DNA from: Mycobacterium palustre
Lineage (GTDB): Bacteria > Actinomycetota > Actinomycetes > Mycobacteriales > Mycobacteriaceae
Reading direction: 5' to 3'
Assembly: GCF_002101785.1 (NCBI RefSeq)
Contig: NZ_LQPJ01000152.1
Location: 1-43,278, forward strand
DNA length: 43,278 nt
Shown here: positions 8,279 through 16,625 of the stretch, piece by piece
How positions within the stretch are numbered: the stretch's first letter is position 1
Layout of the letters: every line of letters begins with the position of its first letter
Translations under genes and position numbers: made by a program
The notes under the pieces: generated by a model
Database searches by the model: none
Told to the model about the DNA's origin: nothing
The model's input: the letters and a program-made list of their open reading frames with translations, nothing else

Positions 8279-10003
8279 GTGGGTAACCCGCTGAGCCGGC
8301 TTAGGCGCCGGGACCAGCGCCGGGGCAAGGGCAGCGACGGCGCGGCCACGCCCGGCGCCATGACGCAGGCCAGTTCCCAGGCCACCGCCCAGGCCACCAC
8401 TCAGGCCACCGCTCAGGCCACCGCTCAGGCCACCACCGACGGCGTCGAGGCCGCCGGCGGCGGCGCGGCCCCCGAAGCGCCGGCCGCGGGTCCGGCCGCT
8501 GGGTCGGCCGTAAAGGTCGAAGCCGGGGCGCAACTGGGGGGTCTGCGCCGCCGGTTCGGGGCCTGGCTGGGCCGGCCCATGACCTCGTTTCACCTGATCA
8601 TCGCCATCGCCGGGCTGCTGACGACGCTCGGCCTGATCATGGTCCTGTCGGCCTCCGGGGTGCGCTCGTACGGCGCCGACGGCTCGGCCTGGGTGATCTT
8701 CGGCAAGCAGGTCCTGTGGACGGTCATCGGGCTCGTCGCGGCCTACGTCGCGCTGCGGGTGTCGGTGCGGTTCATCCGGCGGGTCGCCTTCACCGGCTAC
8801 CTGATCACCATCATCCTGCTGGTGCTGGTGCTGGTCCCCGGGATCGGCAACCTGGCCAACGGCTCCCGCAAGTGGTTCGTGGTCGCGGGCTTGTCCATGC
8901 AGCCCTCCGAGCTGGCCAAGATCGCCTTCGCCATCTGGGGCGCGCACCTGCTGGCGGCCCGGCGCATGGAACGGGCCTCGCTGCGCGAGATGCTGATCCC
9001 GCTGGTGCCGGCGGCCGTCATCGCGCTGGCACTCATCGTCGCCCAGCCCGATCTCGGCCAGACGGTGTCGCTGGGCATCATCCTGCTGGCCCTGCTGTGG
9101 TACGCCGGGTTGCCGCTGCGCGTCTTCGTCACCTCCCTGGCGGCGGTGTTCGTCGCCGGCGCCGTCCTGGCGATGTCGGCCGGCTACCGCTCGGAACGGG
9201 TGCGTTCCTGGATCAACCCCGAAAGCGACCCGCAGGACACCGGCTACCAGGCCCGGCAGGCCAAGTTCGCGCTGGCCCACGGCGGCATCTTCGGCGACGG
9301 CCTCGGCCAGGGCGTCGCCAAGTGGAACTACCTGCCCAACGCCCACAACGACTTCATCTTCGCGATCATCGGCGAGGAGCTAGGCTTCATCGGCGCGTTC
9401 GGCCTGTTGGCCCTGTTCGGGCTGTTCGCCTACACCGGGATGCGCATCGCGCGCCGGTCGGCCGACCCCTTCCTGCGGCTGCTGACCGCGACCACCACCA
9501 TGTGGATCCTCGGGCAGGCGTTCATCAACATCGGCTACGTGATCGGGGTGCTGCCGGTCACCGGGCTGCAGCTGCCGCTCATTTCTGCCGGCGGAACCTC
9601 CACGGCGGCAACGCTTTTCATGATAGGCATCATGGCCAACGCGGCCCGTCACGAGCCGGAGGCGGTGGCCGCGCTGCGGGCCGGCCGCGACGACAAGGTG
9701 AACCGGGTGCTGCGGCTGCCGCTGCCGCAGCCGTACGTGCCGGGCCGCATCGAGGCGTTCCGGGATCACAAAAAGGCCCCGCAACCCGCCAAGGCGAAGC
9801 CGGCCAAGAAGGGCAAGCAGGGCCCCGCCCGGAACGCGTCCCGCAACCACGACGCGCCGCCGCGGCCGGCGTTCGGGCGCACAGCCGCCCGCCCGGCGCG
9901 GCGCACGAGGCATCATGTACCTGGCCAGCGCTACGCCAGTCAGGGCGCCGGCCAGCGCCGGACACGGCGGGATCGCGCATTGGAAGGTCAGCGTTACGGG
10001 TGA
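8279..10003 (+). CDS. ftsW: SEDS glycosyltransferase FtsW
   Basis: Septal peptidoglycan glycosyltransferase that polymerises lipid II, working with PbpB. It has 574 residues: a cytoplasmic N-terminus of about 105, around ten membrane helices, and a basic Lys/Arg/Pro-rich C-terminal tail of about 100 residues. SEDS motifs visible include MQPSELAKIA, QPDLGQTV, the NPESDPQDTGYQ loop and NAHNDFIFAIIGEELGF. The N-terminus carries a tandem QATA/QATT repeat (residues 30-53), so it is longer than I recall for M. tuberculosis. The GTG start is six bases after the murD stop; the end overlaps murG by GTGA. Confidence 0.95.
   Translation: MGNPLSRLRRRDQRRGKGSDGAATPGAMTQASSQATAQATTQATAQATAQATTDGVEAAGGGAAPEAPAAGPAAGSAVKVEAGAQLGGLRRRFGAWLGRPMTSFHLIIAIAGLLTTLGLIMVLSASGVRSYGADGSAWVIFGKQVLWTVIGLVAAYVALRVSVRFIRRVAFTGYLITIILLVLVLVPGIGNLANGSRKWFVVAGLSMQPSELAKIAFAIWGAHLLAARRMERASLREMLIPLVPAAVIALALIVAQPDLGQTVSLGIILLALLWYAGLPLRVFVTSLAAVFVAGAVLAMSAGYRSERVRSWINPESDPQDTGYQARQAKFALAHGGIFGDGLGQGVAKWNYLPNAHNDFIFAIIGEELGFIGAFGLLALFGLFAYTGMRIARRSADPFLRLLTATTTMWILGQAFINIGYVIGVLPVTGLQLPLISAGGTSTAATLFMIGIMANAARHEPEAVAALRAGRDDKVNRVLRLPLPQPYVPGRIEAFRDHKKAPQPAKAKPAKKGKQGPARNASRNHDAPPRPAFGRTAARPARRTRHHVPGQRYASQGAGQRRTRRDRALEGQRYG
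8366..8437 (+). repeat. 12-bp in-frame tandem repeat in ftsW (6 units)
   Basis: Six back-to-back 12-base units of consensus CAGGCCACCGCT start at 8366, 8378, 8390, 8402, 8414 and 8426. The first is degenerate (CAGGCCAGTTCC). Each unit encodes Gln-Ala-Thr-Ala/Thr and keeps the ftsW frame, so copy-number change alters the length of the cytoplasmic N-terminus without breaking the gene. Confidence 0.95.
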
Positions 10004-11217
10004 ACGGCACGATCAATGAACCGGCCGGCGGGCTGGGGGCGAGCCCCTCGCCCGCCGGTGCCGCATCATCGATCGATTCCACCGTCTCGGTGGTGCTCGC
10101 CGGCGGCGGCACGGCCGGGCACGTGGAGCCGGCCATGGCCGTCGCCGACGCGCTCAGCGCGCTGGATCCGCGGGTCCGGATCACCGCGCTGGGCACCGCG
10201 CGCGGTCTGGAGACCCGGTTGGTGCCGCAGCGCGGTTATCACCTCGAGCTGATCACGCCGGTGCCGCTGCCCCGCAAGCTCGGCGGGGACCTCGCCCGGC
10301 TGCCGCCGCGGGTGTGGCGCGCCGTGCGCGAGACCCGCGCGGTGCTGGACTCGGTCGGCGCCGACGTCGTGATCGGATTCGGCGGGTACGTGGCCCTGCC
10401 GGCCTACCTCGCCGCCCGCGGCATCCCCACCCGGCGGCGGCGCATTCCCGTGCTGATCCACGAGGCCAATGCCCGCGCCGGGCTGGCCAACCGCGTCGGC
10501 GCCCGCACCGCCGACCGGGTGCTCTCGGCGGTGCCCGACTGCGGGCTGGCGCGCGCCGAGGTGGTCGGTGTGCCGGTGCGGGCCGCCATCACCGCGCTGG
10601 ACCGCGCGGCGCTGCGGGCCGAGGCGCGCCGGCACTTCGGCTTCGCCGACGACGCGCGGGTGCTGCTGGTGTTTGGCGGTTCGCAGGGCGCCGTCTCGCT
10701 GAACCGGGCCGTCTCCGGGGCCGCCGCCGAGCTGGCCGCCGCGGGCGTCTCCGTGCTGCACGCGCACGGGCCGAAGAACGCCCTCGAGCTGCGCGAGCCG
10801 CAGCCGGGCGATCCGCCCTACGTCGCGGTGCCCTACTTGGACCGGATGGATTTGGCGTATGCCGCCGCCGACCTGGCGATCTGCCGCTCCGGGGCGATGA
10901 CGGTCGCCGAGGTCTCGGCCGTCGGGCTGCCGGCCATCTACGTGCCGCTCCCGATCGGCAACGGCGAACAGCGGCTCAACGCGCTGCCGGTGGTCAACGC
11001 CGGCGGGGGCATGCTGGTCGCCGACGCCGACCTGACGCCCGCCGCGGTCGCCGAGCGGGTGTCCGCGCTGCTCACCGACCCGCCGCGGCTGGCGGCCATG
11101 ACGGCGGCGGCCGCCCGGGTCGGGCACCCGGACGCCGCGCGCCAGGTGGCCCAGGCGGCGCTGGACATCGCCAGGCGGGCGGTGGCGTCGGGCCGGAGGT
11201 CCGGAGGGGCACCGTGA
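10000..11217 (+). CDS. murG: Lipid II synthase MurG (GlcNAc transferase)
   Basis: Peripheral membrane GT28 glycosyltransferase that adds GlcNAc to lipid I to give lipid II. It has 405 residues from the GTG at 10000, which overlaps the ftsW stop (GTGA). The acceptor-side Gly-rich loop GGGTAGH lies at 35-41, with a second glycine loop FGGSQGA near 226-232. The UDP-GlcNAc pocket (RSGAMTVAEVSAVGLPAIYVP) is in the C-terminal half. The frame is open far upstream inside ftsW, but that extension is a shadow. A poorly conserved 25-residue leader precedes the first strand, as in other mycobacteria. Confidence 0.95.
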   Translation: MNGTINEPAGGLGASPSPAGAASSIDSTVSVVLAGGGTAGHVEPAMAVADALSALDPRVRITALGTARGLETRLVPQRGYHLELITPVPLPRKLGGDLARLPPRVWRAVRETRAVLDSVGADVVIGFGGYVALPAYLAARGIPTRRRRIPVLIHEANARAGLANRVGARTADRVLSAVPDCGLARAEVVGVPVRAAITALDRAALRAEARRHFGFADDARVLLVFGGSQGAVSLNRAVSGAAAELAAAGVSVLHAHGPKNALELREPQPGDPPYVAVPYLDRMDLAYAAADLAICRSGAMTVAEVSAVGLPAIYVPLPIGNGEQRLNALPVVNAGGGMLVADADLTPAAVAERVSALLTDPPRLAAMTAAAARVGHPDAARQVAQAALDIARRAVASGRRSGGAP

Positions 11218-12707
11218 GCGCCGGGCAGCCGCCGCCCGAGCTGCCCCCCGAGTTGCACAGGGTGCACATGGTCGGCATCGGGGGAGCCGGGATGTCGGGC
11301 ATCGCCCGCATCCTGCTCGACCGCGGCGCGCTGGTGTCGGGGTCCGACGCCAAGGAGTCGCGCGGGCTGCACGCGCTGCGGGCCAGGGGCGCCGAGATCC
11401 GCGTCGGCCACGACCCGTCATCGCTGGACCTGTTGCCCGGCGGCCCCACGGCGGTGATCACCACCCACGCCGCCATCCCGAAAACCAACCCCGAGCTCGT
11501 CGAGGCCCGCCGGCGCGGCATCCCGGTGGTGCTTCGGCCGGCCGTGCTGGCCAGGCTGATGGAGGGCCGCACCACGCTGATGGTCACCGGCACCCACGGC
11601 AAGACGACGACGACGTCGATGCTGATCGTGGCCTTGCAGCACTGCGGGCGGGACCCGTCGTTCGCCGTCGGCGGGGAGCTGGGGGAGGCGGGTACCAACG
11701 CCCACCACGGCAGCGGTGATTGCTTCGTCGCCGAGGCGGACGAAAGCGACGGCTCGCTGCTGGAATACGCGCCCGACGTCGCGGTGGTCACCAACATCGA
11801 AACCGATCACCTGGACTTCTACGGCAGTGCCGACGCCTACGTCGGGGTCTTCGACGCGTTCGTCGAGCGACTGGCGCCCGGCGGCGCGCTCGTGGTGTGC
11901 ATCGACGACCCGGGCGCCGCGGCGCTGGCCGAACGCACCGCCGCGCTGGGCATCCGGGTGCTGCGCTACGGGTCGTCCCCCGAGCAGGACCTGGCGGCCC
12001 GGCTGCTGTCGTGGGAGCAACACGGCACCGAGGCGGTGGCCCTCATCGGGCTGGATGGCGAGCCCCACCCTCGCGTGATGCGGCTCTCGATGCCCGGGCG
12101 GCACATGGCGCTCAACGCGCTGGGCGCGCTCCTGGCGGCGACGGAGATCGGCGCCCCGGCCGACGAGGTGCTCGACGGGCTGGCCGGCTTCGAGGGGGTG
12201 CGGCGGCGGTTCGAGCTGATCGGGACCGCGTCGGTGGGCAAGGGCTCGGTGCGGGTGTTCGACGACTACGCCCACCACCCCACGGAGATCAGCGCCACCC
12301 TGGCCGCGGTGCGCACGGCCCTCGAGGAGGGCGACGGCGGTGACGGCGGCCGCTGCATCGTGGTGTTCCAGCCCCACTTGTATTCGCGCACAAGATCTTT
12401 CGCAGCCGAGTTCGGTCACGCGCTGGACGCCGCCGACGAGGTGTTCGTCCTCGACGTCTACGGCGCGCGCGAACAACCTTTGCCCGGCGTCAGCGGGGCC
12501 AGCGTCGCCGAGCACGTCAGCGTGCCGGTGCGCTACCTGCCGGACTTCTCGGCCGTCGCGCAGGCGGCGGCGGCGGTCGCCGGCCCCGGCGACGTCGTCG
12601 TCACGATGGGCGCGGGCGACGTGACCCTGCTCGGGCCCGAGATTGTGGCCGCGCTGCGGGACCGGGCCAACCGCGGCACGCCGGGCCGGCCGGGGGCGTT
12701 GCGATGA
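11214..12707 (+). CDS. murC: UDP-MurNAc:L-alanine ligase MurC
   Basis: First amino-acid ligase of the stem-peptide pathway. It has 497 residues. The N-terminal dinucleotide-like motif GIGGAGMSGIA (about residues 22-32) is followed by the P-loop GTHGKTTTT (near 124-132), the central motif EADESDGS and the C-terminal DDYAHHPTEI motif. The GTG start overlaps the murG stop (GTGA), and the stop overlaps the ftsQ ATG (ATGA). The cytoplasmic ligases are thus cotranscribed with division genes. Confidence 0.95.
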   Translation: MSAGQPPPELPPELHRVHMVGIGGAGMSGIARILLDRGALVSGSDAKESRGLHALRARGAEIRVGHDPSSLDLLPGGPTAVITTHAAIPKTNPELVEARRRGIPVVLRPAVLARLMEGRTTLMVTGTHGKTTTTSMLIVALQHCGRDPSFAVGGELGEAGTNAHHGSGDCFVAEADESDGSLLEYAPDVAVVTNIETDHLDFYGSADAYVGVFDAFVERLAPGGALVVCIDDPGAAALAERTAALGIRVLRYGSSPEQDLAARLLSWEQHGTEAVALIGLDGEPHPRVMRLSMPGRHMALNALGALLAATEIGAPADEVLDGLAGFEGVRRRFELIGTASVGKGSVRVFDDYAHHPTEISATLAAVRTALEEGDGGDGGRCIVVFQPHLYSRTRSFAAEFGHALDAADEVFVLDVYGAREQPLPGVSGASVAEHVSVPVRYLPDFSAVAQAAAAVAGPGDVVVTMGAGDVTLLGPEIVAALRDRANRGTPGRPGALR

Positions 12708-13612
12708 CCGAGCCGGCCGACGACGCCGACGGCGTGATGACCGAGCCCCTCGCCACCGCGCAGGCCGACGGCCGGACCGCCGCGGACGACACCGCATTCG
12801 AGGGGCCGCGCCGGCGCGCCCGCCGCGAACGCGCGGAGCGCCGCGCCGCGCAGGCCCGCGCCAGGGCCATCGAGGAGGCGCGCCGCGAGGCCAAACGCCG
12901 GGCCAGCGGCCGCATCGCCAGCCCGCCCAAACCCCCTGCGCGCGGGGTGGTTCGGGGCCTGAAGATGCTGCTGGCCAGCGTGGTACTGGCCGTCGTGGGG
13001 GTCGGGCTCGGCTTGATCCTGTACTTCACGCCGGCCATGTCGGCGCGCAACATCGTCGTCATCGGCATCGGGACGGTGACGCGCGAGGAGGTCCTCGACG
13101 CGGCGCGGGTGCGGCCGGGCACGCCGCTGCTGCAGATCAACACCAACCAGGTCGCCGACCGGGTCGCGGCGATCCGGCGGGTGGCCAGCGCGCGGGTGCA
13201 GCGCCAGTATCCGTCGGCGCTGCGGATCACCATCGTCGAGCGGGTTCCCCTGGTGGTCAAGGACTTTCCCGACGGCCCGCACCTGTTCGACCGCGACGGC
13301 GTGGACTTCGCGACCGCGCCACCGCCGCCGGCGCTGCCCTACATCGACGTCGCCGATCCCGGGCCCACGGATCCGCCGACCAAGGCCGCGTTGCAGGTGT
13401 TGCTCGCGCTGCGCCCGGAGGTTTCGGGCCAGGTCGCCCGGATCGCGGCCCCGTCGGTGGCGTCGATCACCCTGACGCTGGGCGACGGGCGCACGGTGAT
13501 CTGGGGGACCACCGACCGCGCCGACGAGAAGGCCGAGAAGCTCGCCGCGCTGCTGACCCAGCCCGGCAAGGTCTACGACGTGTCCAGCCCGGACCTGCCG
13601 ACCGTCAAATAG
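12704..13612 (+). CDS. ftsQ: Divisome protein FtsQ
   Basis: Bitopic divisome scaffold linking cytoplasmic and extracytoplasmic division proteins. It has 302 residues: an Arg/Ala-rich, charged cytoplasmic tail of about 85, one membrane helix at about 87-108, a POTRA domain (about 112-180) and a C-terminal FtsQ domain. The ATG overlaps the murC stop (ATGA), making this the last gene of the tightly coupled run. A 200-base gap to ftsZ follows. Confidence 0.92.
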   Translation: MTEPADDADGVMTEPLATAQADGRTAADDTAFEGPRRRARRERAERRAAQARARAIEEARREAKRRASGRIASPPKPPARGVVRGLKMLLASVVLAVVGVGLGLILYFTPAMSARNIVVIGIGTVTREEVLDAARVRPGTPLLQINTNQVADRVAAIRRVASARVQRQYPSALRITIVERVPLVVKDFPDGPHLFDRDGVDFATAPPPPALPYIDVADPGPTDPPTKAALQVLLALRPEVSGQVARIAAPSVASITLTLGDGRTVIWGTTDRADEKAEKLAALLTQPGKVYDVSSPDLPTVK

Positions 13613-13730
13613 TCGCGCTCCCGGCGTCGGCGCCCGTGACGCTCCCGACAAAAATTTGCGTAGCGCGTTTCGGCGCGCCTGCCGGGCTAGCGCGCGCCGT
13701 GCCCATACCGTTCTGTTTGCGCGGAACTAC

Positions 13731-13759
13731 TTGACATAACTCTAACCCTATGGTTGAGG
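13731..13759 (+). promoter_or_regulatory. Possible ftsZ promoter region
   Basis: The ftsQ-ftsZ gap (13613-13810) holds a consensus -35 hexamer TTGACA at 13731-13736 followed by an AT-rich stretch with TAACCC and TATGGT (13749-13754). The TATGGT spacing of 12 bases is too short for a classic sigma-A pair, so which -10 is used is unclear. A short GGTTGA/GGTTGAGG direct repeat lies at 13753-13768. In mycobacteria ftsZ is known to be transcribed from several promoters in and near this gap. Confidence 0.35.
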
Positions 13760-13813
13760 TTGAGGGTTTGCCGGGCGGAGACACCGAATCCCCACCAGGG
13801 AGGAAGAGACATG

Positions 13814-14962
13814 ATGACCCCCCCGCACAATTACTTGGCCGTGATCAAGGTTGTGGGTATCGGTGGCGGCGGCGTCAACGCCGTCAACCGGATGATCGAA
13901 CAGGGCCTCAAGGGCGTTGAGTTCATCGCGATCAACACCGACGCCCAGGCGCTGCTGATGAGCGACGCCGACGTCAAGCTCGACGTCGGTCGCGACTCCA
14001 CGCGAGGGCTGGGCGCCGGGGCGGACCCCGAGGTCGGTCGCAAGGCGGCCGAGGACGCCAAGGACGAGATCGAGGAGTTGCTGCGCGGCGCGGACATGGT
14101 GTTCGTCACCGCCGGGGAGGGCGGCGGAACCGGCACCGGAGGGGCGCCCGTCGTCGCCAGCATCGCCCGCAAGCTGGGCGCGCTGACCGTCGGCGTGGTC
14201 ACCCGGCCGTTCTCGTTCGAGGGCAAGCGCCGCGGCAACCAGGCCGAAAACGGCATCGCCGCGCTGCGGGAGAGCTGCGACACCCTGATCGTCATCCCCA
14301 ACGACCGGTTGTTGCAGATGGGCGACGCCGCGGTGTCCCTGATGGACGCGTTCCGCAGCGCCGACGAGGTGCTGCTCAACGGGGTGCAGGGCATCACCGA
14401 CCTGATCACCACCCCCGGGCTGATCAACGTCGACTTCGCCGACGTCAAGGGCATCATGTCCGGCGCCGGCACCGCCCTGATGGGCATCGGCTCGGCCCGC
14501 GGCGAGGGCCGCTCGCTGAAGGCCGCCGAGATCGCCATCAACTCGCCGCTGCTGGAGGCCTCGATGGAGGGCGCGCGGGGCGTGCTGATGTCGATCGCCG
14601 GCGGCAGTGACCTGGGCCTGTTCGAGATCAACGAGGCGGCCTCGCTGGTGCAGGACGCCGCCCACGCCGACGCCAACATCATCTTCGGGACCGTCATCGA
14701 CGACTCGCTGGGCGACGAGGTGCGCGTCACCGTCATCGCCGCCGGCTTCGACGCCACCGGGCCGGGCCGTAAGCCGGTCGTGGGGAGCGCGACCGAAACC
14801 GGCGGCGCGCATCGCATCGAATCCGCAAAGGCGGGCAAGCTCAGCTCGACGCTGTTCGAGCCCGTCGATGCCGTCAGCGTGCCGCTGCAGACCAACGGCG
14901 CGACGCTGAGCATTGGCGGCGACGACGACGACGTCGACGTGCCGCCGTTTATGCGCCGCTGA
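13814..14962 (+). CDS. ftsZ: Cell division GTPase FtsZ
   Basis: Tubulin-like GTPase forming the Z ring. It has 382 residues from the second of two adjacent ATGs (13811 and 13814); this gives the usual mycobacterial N-terminus MTPPHNYLAVIK. GGAGG at 13799-13803 serves either start. The tubulin signature GGGTGTG is at 103-109 and the T7 loop NVDFAD at 205-210. The C-terminus ends DVDVPPFMRR, the short tail that binds partners such as SepF. The sequence is extremely conserved, with small differences only in the linker (about 318-335). Confidence 0.98.
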   Translation: MTPPHNYLAVIKVVGIGGGGVNAVNRMIEQGLKGVEFIAINTDAQALLMSDADVKLDVGRDSTRGLGAGADPEVGRKAAEDAKDEIEELLRGADMVFVTAGEGGGTGTGGAPVVASIARKLGALTVGVVTRPFSFEGKRRGNQAENGIAALRESCDTLIVIPNDRLLQMGDAAVSLMDAFRSADEVLLNGVQGITDLITTPGLINVDFADVKGIMSGAGTALMGIGSARGEGRSLKAAEIAINSPLLEASMEGARGVLMSIAGGSDLGLFEINEAASLVQDAAHADANIIFGTVIDDSLGDEVRVTVIAAGFDATGPGRKPVVGSATETGGAHRIESAKAGKLSSTLFEPVDAVSVPLQTNGATLSIGGDDDDVDVPPFMRR

Positions 14963-14996
14963 CCCCGTGGCCGTGACCCCGTGGCCGTGACCCCGA
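14961..14996 (+). repeat. 14-bp tandem repeat over the ftsZ stop codon
   Basis: The unit GACCCCGTGGCCGT occurs at 14961-14974 and 14975-14988, with a partial third copy (GACCCCGA) at 14989-14996. The first copy begins inside the ftsZ TGA stop. Each full copy carries GTG codons followed by TGA from the next unit. Confidence 0.9.
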
Positions 14997-15052
14997 GGGC
15001 GGCAGCGCTGGCGCCGCCTGACCGACGACGACGGTTTCCGGATACTGGTCAC

Positions 15053-15760
15053 GTGAGCGTTCGCATCCGGCGGGTGACCACCACCCGGGCGGGTGGTGTC
15101 TCGAAGCCGCCGTTCGACACCTTCAATCTCGGCGACCACGTCGGCGACGAACCCGCCGCCGTGGCGGCCAACCGCGCCCGGCTGGGCGCCGCGATCGGTT
15201 TGGGCGCCGACCGCGTGGTGTGGATGAACCAGGTCCACGGCGACCGGGTCGAGGTGGTCGGCGGGCCGCGGGGAACAGCGGTCGACGGGACCGACGCGTT
15301 GGTCACCGGCACGCCGCGACTGGCGCTCGCCGTGGTGACGGCCGACTGCGTGCCGGTGTTGTTGGCCGACGCGCGGGCCGGGGTGGTCGCGGCGGTGCAC
15401 GCCGGCCGGGTGGGCGCCCAGCGTGGCGTGGTGGCGCGTGCGGTGGAGGCGATGCTAAGGCAAGGCGCGCGGGCCGACGACATCTCGGCGCTGCTCGGTC
15501 CGGCGGTCAGCGGCCGCAACTACGAGGTGCCCGCGGCGATGGCCGACGAGGTCGAGGCCGCGCTGCCGGGCAGCCGCACCACCACCGCGGCGGGCACGCC
15601 CGGGCTCGACCTGCGCGCCGGAATCGCTTGTCAGCTACGGCATTTGGGGGTCACCGCGATCGACGTCGATCCGCGCTGCACGGTGGCCGACGCGGCCCTG
15701 TTCAGTCACCGCAGGGACGCGCCGACCGGCCGGCTGGCATCGCTGGTCTGGATGGAGTGA
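15053..15760 (+). CDS. pgeF: YfiH/PgeF family multicopper-type polyphenol oxidoreductase
   Basis: YfiH (DUF152) family; in E. coli the homologue PgeF clears mis-made UDP-MurNAc-L-Ser, and related proteins act on purine nucleosides. From the GTG at 15053 it has 235 residues. The three metal/catalytic residues are visible: His62 in NQVHGDR, Cys99 in TADCVPVL and His116 in VHAGR. The common HAGWRG motif reads HAGRVG here, lacking the Trp. An in-frame start at 14981 would add 24 residues with no family likeness. Position right after ftsZ is conserved in actinobacteria and fits peptidoglycan editing. Confidence 0.85.
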   Translation: MSVRIRRVTTTRAGGVSKPPFDTFNLGDHVGDEPAAVAANRARLGAAIGLGADRVVWMNQVHGDRVEVVGGPRGTAVDGTDALVTGTPRLALAVVTADCVPVLLADARAGVVAAVHAGRVGAQRGVVARAVEAMLRQGARADDISALLGPAVSGRNYEVPAAMADEVEAALPGSRTTTAAGTPGLDLRAGIACQLRHLGVTAIDVDPRCTVADAALFSHRRDAPTGRLASLVWME

Positions 15761-15765
15761 CCGCA

Positions 15766-16560
15766 ATGGCGGTGAACACGCCGGCCCGTGGAAGCGACGC
15801 AAACCACGGTGATCGCGAATCGGAATTGACTCATGCGTTGGCCAACGTGCGATCGCGACTTGCCGCGGCCGCCGAAGCGGCGGGCCGCAATGTCAGCGAA
15901 ATTGAACTTCTTCCTATTACCAAATTTTTTCCCGCAACCGATGTTGCGATTTTGTCTCGATTGGGTTGTCGGTGCGTCGGCGAATCACGCGATCAGGAAG
16001 CCGCGGCGAAGGTGGCCGAAGTCGCCCGCTTGGCAAGCAGTTCTGCGCGGCCGGACTTACGGGATATGCACTGGCACATGGTGGGCCGGATTCAGCGCAA
16101 TAAGGCGCGGTCGCTGGCCCAGTGGGCCCACACCGCCCACTCGGTCGACAGCCCCAGGCTGGTGGCCGCGCTCGATCGGGCGGTGTCGGCGGCCCTGGCC
16201 GACGGGCGTCGGACCAAGCCGCTGCGCGTCTACGTCGAGGTGAGCCTCGACGGCGACGTCTCGCGCGGCGGGGTCGACATCACCGCGGCCGGCGCTGTCG
16301 ACCGGGTCTGCGCGCTGGTGGAGGAGGCCAAGGGCCTGGAACTGGTCGGGCTGATGGGCATCCCGCCCCTGGACTGGGAACCCGATCGCGCCTTTGAGCT
16401 GCTGCGATCGGAGCATCGTCGGGTCATGGAATCGCACCCGAACGCCGTCGGCCTGTCCGCCGGGATGTCCGGAGACTTCGAAATCGCCGTCAAACATGGT
16501 TCGACATGTGTGCGTGTCGGTACCGCGCTATTGGGCCCGCGGCGGCTACCGTCACCGTGA
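15766..16560 (+). CDS. YggS family pyridoxal-phosphate homeostasis protein
   Basis: PLP-binding TIM-barrel protein (COG0325) that buffers pyridoxal phosphate; it is not known to be an enzyme. It has 264 residues from the ATG at 15766, with GGAG at 15754-15757. GTG at 15757, overlapping the pgeF stop as GTGA, is an alternative. The PLP lysine is Lys53 in LLPITKFFPATD. The HWHMVGRIQRNK and GLSAGMS motifs and the closing RVGTALLG phosphate-binding motif are present. The first third uses unusual AT-rich codons (38% GC across 15901-15960) in a 70% GC setting. Confidence 0.9.
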   Translation: MAVNTPARGSDANHGDRESELTHALANVRSRLAAAAEAAGRNVSEIELLPITKFFPATDVAILSRLGCRCVGESRDQEAAAKVAEVARLASSSARPDLRDMHWHMVGRIQRNKARSLAQWAHTAHSVDSPRLVAALDRAVSAALADGRRTKPLRVYVEVSLDGDVSRGGVDITAAGAVDRVCALVEEAKGLELVGLMGIPPLDWEPDRAFELLRSEHRRVMESHPNAVGLSAGMSGDFEIAVKHGSTCVRVGTALLGPRRLPSP

Positions 16561-16625
16561 GTAATCACTGTAGTCACACCTTCATCACAGACACCACAAC
16601 TCCCAGGGGCTAGAAGGGGTTAGCG

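Noticed and set aside
8366..8437. CRISPR-like array
   Set aside because: Units are contiguous without spacers and keep the ftsW frame; no cas genes are present. No other stretch shows repeat-spacer structure.
14981..15052. Upstream start for pgeF
   Set aside because: The extra 24 residues derive partly from the 14-base repeat and lack similarity to the family; 15053 fits better.
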